From Phylloscopus collybita (lineage: Eukaryota; Chordata; Aves; Passeriformes; Phylloscopidae), in assembly GCA_027886175.1 (NCBI GenBank), contig JAJNNQ010000031.1, positions 1,216,501-1,280,500 on the forward strand: a stretch of DNA of 64,000 bases, given 5' to 3'. This document shows, piece after piece, positions 60,501-64,000 of the stretch. The notes below the pieces were generated by a model. It did no database searches and was not told the DNA's origin. It worked only from the letters and a program-made list of their open reading frames with translations. The position numbers and the translations under genes were made by a program. How positions within the stretch are numbered: position 1 is the stretch's first letter; each line of letters begins with the position of its first letter.

Positions 60501-63500
60501 AAGGGAAAGGTTTTCCATTGGAGAAATCCATCGGAATCCAGGGAAAAGGCTTTTTATTGGAGAAATCCATCAGAATTCAAGGAAGGGAAAGGATTTCCAT
60601 TGGAGAAATCCATTGGAATTCAGGGGAAGGGAAAGGTTTCCCAACCCAAAAAGCAGCGAAATGAGGCCAAGCTGCAGTGAGGATGAAGGAAGTGACAGGA
60701 GGAGATGGCAGGAGTTGGGATGAACCTCCAGGATAAATCAGGGAGGGGAACATCCCAGCCCTTCCCACCAGGAATGTGGCCAGGAGCAGGAGTCTGGAAT
60801 CCCAGAGCTACCAGGGAATTGTGACCGTGCCAGGCCGGCACCACCCCCAAAAACTCCACATATAAATAATGACAGATTAGCATTAATTAAAACAGAATTC
60901 ATTTAAAATGCGCTTTGAAGTCCCTTAATCATAATTTACATCCCAAACCCCATCTGGAGCAGCCGTGCTAATTTGAATATCCACTGGGATATGCAAATTC
61001 CATGCTAATGAAGCCAGAGTCACTGGTCACAAGACCAAGAATTCCATCCACACTTCTCCTCCCTTTCCAGCCTCTCCAAATGAAACATCCCAGCCCCCCT
61101 CACTATTGGAATTTCACTAAGGAACTCAACTTCCATGGATTTCCTGGATATTTATTTTCCCTACACACACTCAGAACAGATGGATCCAGCCCGTTTCATT
61201 TTTATGAAAATAAATTCCAATTCCTGATCAATTCTCCTAACGTTCCTGTCTGGAATGTTAAATTTATTATTAAATGACAGCAGGATTTAATAAATTCCCT
61301 GGGATACTTCCCATGGATATGCACCAACATTCCCCCAGAATTTGGAGCTGAAATTGAAGAAAATGGCTGGGTCCTCTTAAAAATCCTTCAGCTCGAAATT
61401 GAAAATATTTCAGAATTTTCACTGATTATTTTGATACTACCTTCACACAAAATCTAAATCAGAATTGAAACAGTTATCTAAAATATTCCAAAGGAATTCT
61501 TGGACAAACAAGCCACTTCCCCCTGTTTTTATTTACCTGGTTCCCTCCCATGCCGTGGCAGTTGAAAAATCCCACTTTCTCGTTCTCCTTGCGGCCCATG
61601 TTGTCCAAGCACTGGTTGGTCTCCACGTTCCTGATCTGGAGAAAGGGAAGAGGTGAAAGATTCCTTAAAAATATTCCCTGCAGCTGCCAGACTTGTGCAG
61701 AAAATTGCAATCTGTGAACAGATCACATTCCCAAATTGTCACGGAATGGTCTGGGTTGGAAGTGGCCCCAAAGCTCATCCATGGCCAGGGACACCTCTCA
61801 CTATTCCGTGTCCATGAGGGAATTCAGGATGATTATCCCACATCTGTGTGGGTTTGCAAGAAATGTTTTATAAGCTCCAGTTATGAATATAGTATAGATT
61901 TTTATTTTAAGTTCAGTGTAGTTCAGATACCTTGAAAGGGCCCCTTGTCCCAGAATGTATTCTTATCATAGTTTGATAAGGGTTTCTAAGACAACTTGAG
62001 TCTCTGCTTGGAGACTCCTTTTTATTGGTTCTTTTCTTGTTTCATCCCTGTGTCATGCATAACTTTTTCCCTTTGTCCATCATGGAATTCTTATCTTCAA
62101 GGTCCAAGAGTTTTGGCCACTGGTTGGCAGGACCCCCTTGAGACCACTCCCAAACCTGTTTTGGATTTGTTAGAGTTTAGGTAATTTAGCTGGCATGTAG
62201 TGTTTGGATTGTTTTATTGGTTTGAATAATTTGTACCCACCCCCCAAACTGTCCTGTACACAAACTCCCTGCAGCCCCAGGCTCGGGGTCTCTCTGAGGC
62301 ACTGGCCTGAGGCTGGGGGATCCCCTGACCCCCCAAATAAAGCCTCTGTTTCCTGGAAGCCTTGGAGAGTCCCCTCTTTTACCACAGCCATGACAGTGTG
62401 AGCCAAACTGCCTGTGAGCCAAGATCTCACCAACAGGTATTGCTGTGGGGTGTCAGAGCTGCCAGGAACACCAGGCTGGGCCAGGAAAAGATACCCAATG
62501 CAACACATCTGTCCATCTCCATTCTTTTCTTCCCCTCTTTACCCCAGAAAAGAACAAAACATCCACTGGGGAAGTGCAGTTTGAGGCCTGGTGCTGCTCA
62601 CCTTTGATTTGCACCATTTTTTTTATTTTTTTCCCTCGGATTTGAACCCAGGAGGAGCCATCCAGGGCAGGACATGGATCATTTATGGCCTAATGCTGCT
62701 GCTCCTGCTTGGATGAATCAAACCCTGCCCAAAATACCTTCTGAAAGGCAGGAAAATGCCCCCACAAAAAAAAATGCACTCCCAATGCCTTCCAACTTCC
62801 CCATTTCTCTGCTGCTGCCTGGGCTTTAAGGGCTGCAATTCCCTTTTCCTGCTCCGCTGGAACAGCCAAGCAGGGCTTGAATTCCCAGCTCCTGCCTGAG
62901 CTGCTGTTTCCATGGAAACTGAGGCCACACAGCACAAGTCAGGTGTTTTAATCACTATTTTCTGCCTCCCTCATCCCATTTTCCAGCCTGACAACGTGGC
63001 ACAGTCCCACTTGATTTGACATTCCCATGACAAGTCCTTTCCTCACTGGAAAGCCCTGTTTCCCTTTTATTTTGGCAGGATTAAGCCTGGAATCCTCCAG
63101 TGCCTTTCATTCCTGCCTACAATGGCAAATTTCAATGGGAAATCACTTTCCCTGGATGTCAAAAAAAAACAAAATAAGCCATTTGTTCCTTGGAGTGTTA
63201 TTCCAGGATTGTTATTCCATCATCATCAAACCAACCCGTTGCAGTGCTTTGAAAAGGCAGCGTAGGAACCACTCAAGGTAATGTTTTGAACTGTGAATTT
63301 GTTGAATTTGAAAGGAATTCCAGCTCCTGGTGCTCCCAGAACCTCGGGGTTACCAGGAATGTCCGAGATCCTCAGCTCCAGGCTGGAAAACACTCAGTGA
63401 ACAAACATTAAGAAAAAAAATCCAAAAAAAGCTATTTTCAGTCTCTTTCTGAGCAATAAATGATGATGGAAGGCTCCCCCCAAGGGCTGCATATTCACTG

Positions 63501-64000
63501 TGTCAAAATATTAACCCCAAACTTCACTTTTCCAATCTCCTGCTCCACTTGGGAGATCAGTTTGCCTGAACATTGACATGAACATTTGGATTAGACGCTC
63601 CATTTAAAGGCAGATTTCTAAGGAGACGGAAAACGTTTGCAAGAGCAACTTCTCCTTGAAAAGGACTTAAAAAGAAAAAAAGAAAAGGAAATAAAGAGAA
63701 ATAAGAAATCAAGAGGAATAAGAGACAAGGAGGGAACTCCAGCACCTGAGTGTTGGCTCCAAAGCCACCTCATCCCCCTGGGAATGCATCCATTGGCTCT
63801 GGACATCTCCTGCTTTCCTTTCCTTTCCTTACAGCTCTGACTGCTTTCCTGCACTGCTGGGGCTTTGTACCTGCCAGGTTTCCTCACTAACTCCTTTCCA
63901 GTTCTTACTGGTTTCCTGTACTACTGGTTCCCTTTATTTACTGGTTTCCTGCACTGCTGATTTCCTTCACTTACTGGTCTCCAGTACTACTGGTTTGCTG
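51393..64000 (-). CDS. GALNT13: GALNT13, 3' portion (lectin-domain exons; gene runs off the right edge)
   Basis: This is a polypeptide N-acetylgalactosaminyltransferase, a Golgi type II membrane enzyme that transfers GalNAc from UDP-GalNAc to Ser or Thr. Only the C-terminal ricin-type beta-trefoil lectin is in the window. The exons join in phase 0: [11 protein letters not shown]...GGNQ, then [19 protein letters not shown]...WEYDAE, then [12 protein letters not shown]...NMTLGA. GALNT1 and GALNT13 are close paralogues. GALNT13 is favoured by the ending NMTLGA (GALNT1 ends VTLPEIF in my recollection) and by synteny, because GALNT13 precedes KCNJ3 on the same strand in mammals. The transmembrane, stem and catalytic exons should lie above 64000. 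I found no further exon between 61636 and 64000. Confidence 0.88.
51747..52505 (+). mobile_element. LTR-like element, family C copy 2, with internal 20-bp VNTR (3 units)
   Basis: It starts TGTCTTGGGTTGTGG and ends CTGTCTGTCCAAACCCAG. It matches copy 1 at 36664-37467 in the same orientation and lies in a GALNT13 intron, about 200 bp from the terminal exon. Confidence 0.85.
52870..53358 (-). repeat. CR1 3' fragment with internal 41-bp VNTR (8 units), antisense
   Basis: This is the longest VNTR of the six copies, eight units of 40-43 bp at about 53018-53355, with unit variants CTCTCTCCCTGG and TTCTCCTTGG. The CR1 terminus itself is trimmed here. Confidence 0.87.
53620..55260. repeat. AT-rich tract with degenerate (ATGAAAATTCT)n in GALNT13 intron
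   Basis: 53640-54240 is AT-only-like sequence with TATA/AATAAT words. 54700-55100 carries a 12-16-bp degenerate repeat of TCTATGAAAATTCCATAAAA type. It stands out sharply from the GC-rich surroundings and lies directly downstream of the alternative terminal exon. Confidence 0.88.
55400..55585 (-). CDS. GALNT13: GALNT13 alternative terminal exon (gamma lectin repeat with its own stop)
   Basis: After the acceptor TTTTCCAG the minus strand reads [12 protein letters not shown], continues through [14 protein letters not shown] and [14 protein letters not shown], and ends SSPTDYFL with a TAG at 55402-55400. It is 61 codons plus stop. It aligns position by position with the canonical last exon: Cys-Leu near the start, an acidic ED, then PT, a Cys, and Q.W.LRN. 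It is therefore a duplicated version of the gamma-repeat exon. Entry phase is 0 and joins WEYDAE. Its own stop makes it an alternative terminus rather than a cassette. Alternative exon-10 forms of GALNT13 are reported in mammals, as I recall. AATAAA hexamers on the minus strand occur about 1.3 kb further on (54127-54122). Confidence 0.85.
   Translation of the reverse strand, partial: RRTFLHIITQSCLTLGRIEDGSQGPTVEACDGSPLQTWILRNYSRLEVFRKVYSSPTDYFL
55745..56430. repeat. ~135-147-bp tandem repeat, about 4.8 units
   Basis: TGCTCTTGAGACCATTCCCA recurs at about 55755, 55901, 56046, 56191 and 56327. Each unit contains GGATTGCTGCAATTCCC and CAGGCAGAGATGGGGTTTTT. The sequence is CR1-like in texture. 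It lies between the alternative exon and the candidate micro-exon of GALNT13. Confidence 0.93.
57025..57595 (-). repeat. CR1 3' fragment with internal 41-bp VNTR (7 units), antisense
   Basis: The terminus at 57030-57060 reads GAATGCTTTGGGATGGAAGG on the plus strand. Seven units lie at about 57296-57590, the last shortened by loss of GGGG. It is about 115 bp from the candidate micro-exon. Confidence 0.88.
57711..57740 (-). CDS. GALNT13: Candidate 30-nt in-frame micro-exon of GALNT13
   Basis: A 30-nt minus-strand block translates as [10 protein letters not shown]. It is preceded by a strong pyrimidine tract ending CCTTCCCTCAG and followed by a consensus donor, GAG|GTAAGT. It is phase 0 at both ends, so it could sit between WEYDAE and either terminal exon without shifting frame. 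That is seen in the sequence; its use in mRNA is inference. It is too short for homology to settle. It could be a chance pairing of splice-like sites, but both sites match consensus unusually well for this repeat-rich intron. Confidence 0.5.
57745..58950. other. GALNT13 intron, nothing recognised
   Basis: It holds short A-rich runs (58484-58493, 58550-58560, 58593-58601) and a few GAGGAATTTGTCAGGA-like repeats near 58015-58100. No exon-like block was found. Confidence 0.4.
58955..59800. repeat. Four CR1-derived 3' segments in direct order
   Basis: The phrase GGGACAAGGTGGGGATGGGG or a close variant recurs at about 59000, 59185, 59560 and 59735. Most are preceded by CCCATCCCTGGAGGTGTCCC and followed by CTGGGACTCCATGACCTTGG. 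This is a sense CR1-type 3' end that has been locally duplicated, ending within about 25 bp of the GALNT13 exon at 59826. Confidence 0.82.
59826..59960 (-). CDS. GALNT13: GALNT13 lectin exon, beta repeat ([14 protein letters not shown]...)
   Basis: This 135-nt exon encodes 45 residues. The acceptor is GTGTCCCAG|GTG and the donor is GAG|GTACCC, both phase 0. It contains the second CLD motif ([10 protein letters not shown]) and the QLWEYD motif, the QXW signature of the beta repeat. After WEYDAE the transcript can in principle join three downstream pieces in frame: the candidate micro-exon at 57740, the alternative terminal exon at 55585, or the canonical terminal exon at 51533. The exon is flanked by CR1-derived repeats on the 3' side and a purine-rich minisatellite on the 5' side. 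Confidence 0.94.
60055..60645. repeat. ~30-45-bp purine-rich minisatellite, about 15 units
   Basis: TTGGAGAAATCCATTGGAAT alternates with TCAGGGGAAGGGAAAGGATT. It lies in the GALNT13 intron about 100 bp upstream of the exon at 59826-59960 (on the gene's strand). Confidence 0.95.
60850..61015. promoter_or_regulatory. Candidate conserved non-coding island in GALNT13 intron
   Basis: An AT-rich, non-repetitive stretch contains ATTAGCATTAATTAAAAC, an octamer-like ATATGCAAAT and TGCTAATGAAGC words. The texture suggests POU/homeodomain sites. Function is inference. Confidence 0.3.
61537..61635 (-). CDS. GALNT13: GALNT13 lectin exon, alpha repeat ([11 protein letters not shown]...)
   Basis: This 99-nt exon encodes 33 residues. 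The acceptor is TTTCTCCAG|ATC and the donor is CAG|GTAAAT, phase 0 at both ends. It carries the first CLD motif (NQCLDNM), whose Asp is the main sugar-binding residue in GALNT1-like lectins, and [10 protein letters not shown], the QXW-like end of the alpha repeat. The KENEKVG segment is the family sequence. The preceding family exon (ending FSLGE in mammals) is not visible in the remaining 2.4 kb of window. Confidence 0.93.
61847..62395 (+). mobile_element. Solo LTR, family B copy 2 (+)
   Basis: It is homologous to 30886-31480: GTTTGATAAGGGTTTCTAAG, CTTTTTATTGGTTCTTTTCT, TTTGGATTGTTTTATTGGTT, GGCTCGGGGTCTCTCTG and CCCCAAATAAAGCCTCTG. It likely starts TGTGGG and ends TGACA. It lies in a GALNT13 intron. 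Confidence 0.83.
62396..64000. other. GALNT13 intron to the window edge, no exon recognised
   Basis: I looked on the minus strand for the family exon ending FSLGE that should precede 61635 and did not find it. Short A/T runs and unique-looking sequence only. A short CTTTCC/TACTGGTT-type repetition is near 63815-63990. Confidence 0.4.

Noticed and set aside
62396..64000. Additional GALNT13 exon upstream of 61635
   Set aside because: No minus-strand frame carries the family sequence expected before IRNVET; the exon is probably outside the window.

Overview
This window is vertebrate nuclear DNA, and almost certainly from a bird. The supporting evidence is the many CR1 LINE 3' ends, several families of short solo LTRs, compact introns and GC-rich coding exons. 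The dense minisatellites suggest a songbird or another neoavian, but that is inference. No prokaryotic genes, tRNA genes, rRNA genes or CRISPR arrays were seen.

Two protein-coding genes are recognisable, both on the minus strand, so transcription runs from high to low coordinates. First comes the 3' part of GALNT13, a polypeptide GalNAc-transferase of the GALNT1/13 group. Its lectin-domain exons lie at 61537-61635, 59826-59960 and 51393-51533. A second, alternative lectin-terminal exon lies at 55400-55585, and a candidate 30-nt micro-exon at 57711-57740. The upstream catalytic exons lie beyond position 64000. About 5.4 kb downstream is KCNJ3 (GIRK1/Kir3.1), with its complete coding sequence in three exons (45328-46005, 37479-37695, 14007-14593) that splice to a 493-residue protein. 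The order GALNT13 then KCNJ3 on the same strand matches the mammalian 2q24 arrangement, but the interval is far shorter here. Neither gene shows a frameshift or premature stop in the exons seen. The two products are not known to work together: one initiates mucin-type O-glycans in the Golgi, and the other is a G-protein-gated potassium channel subunit.

Region by region: 1-14006 lies downstream of KCNJ3 and holds CR1 and LTR remnants, a gag-like retroviral fragment and several satellites. From 14594 to 37478 is KCNJ3 intron 2, with CR1s, a large inverted repeat, LTRs and minisatellites. From 37696 to 45327 is intron 1, with a triple tandem LTR-like unit and long minisatellites. From 45330 to about 46720 is the KCNJ3 CpG-island promoter and first exon, carrying a 75-bp tandem repeat. 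From 46720 to 51392 is the short intergenic interval plus the likely GALNT13 3' UTR. From 51393 to 64000 are GALNT13 exons and introns.

The most unusual material is the repeat biology. A CR1 subfamily has an internal 41-bp tandem repeat whose copy number varies from 2 to 8 across six insertions. Another CR1 has its 3' terminus amplified about 13 times. One LTR-like element ends about 11 bp from KCNJ3 exon 2. Among genes, the alternative GALNT13 lectin exons and the loss of the GIRK1 N-glycosylation sequon merit checking. Many long open frames in this window are read-throughs of tandem repeats, not genes. Repeat boundaries below were estimated by eye; exon boundaries were placed base by base on splice signals.
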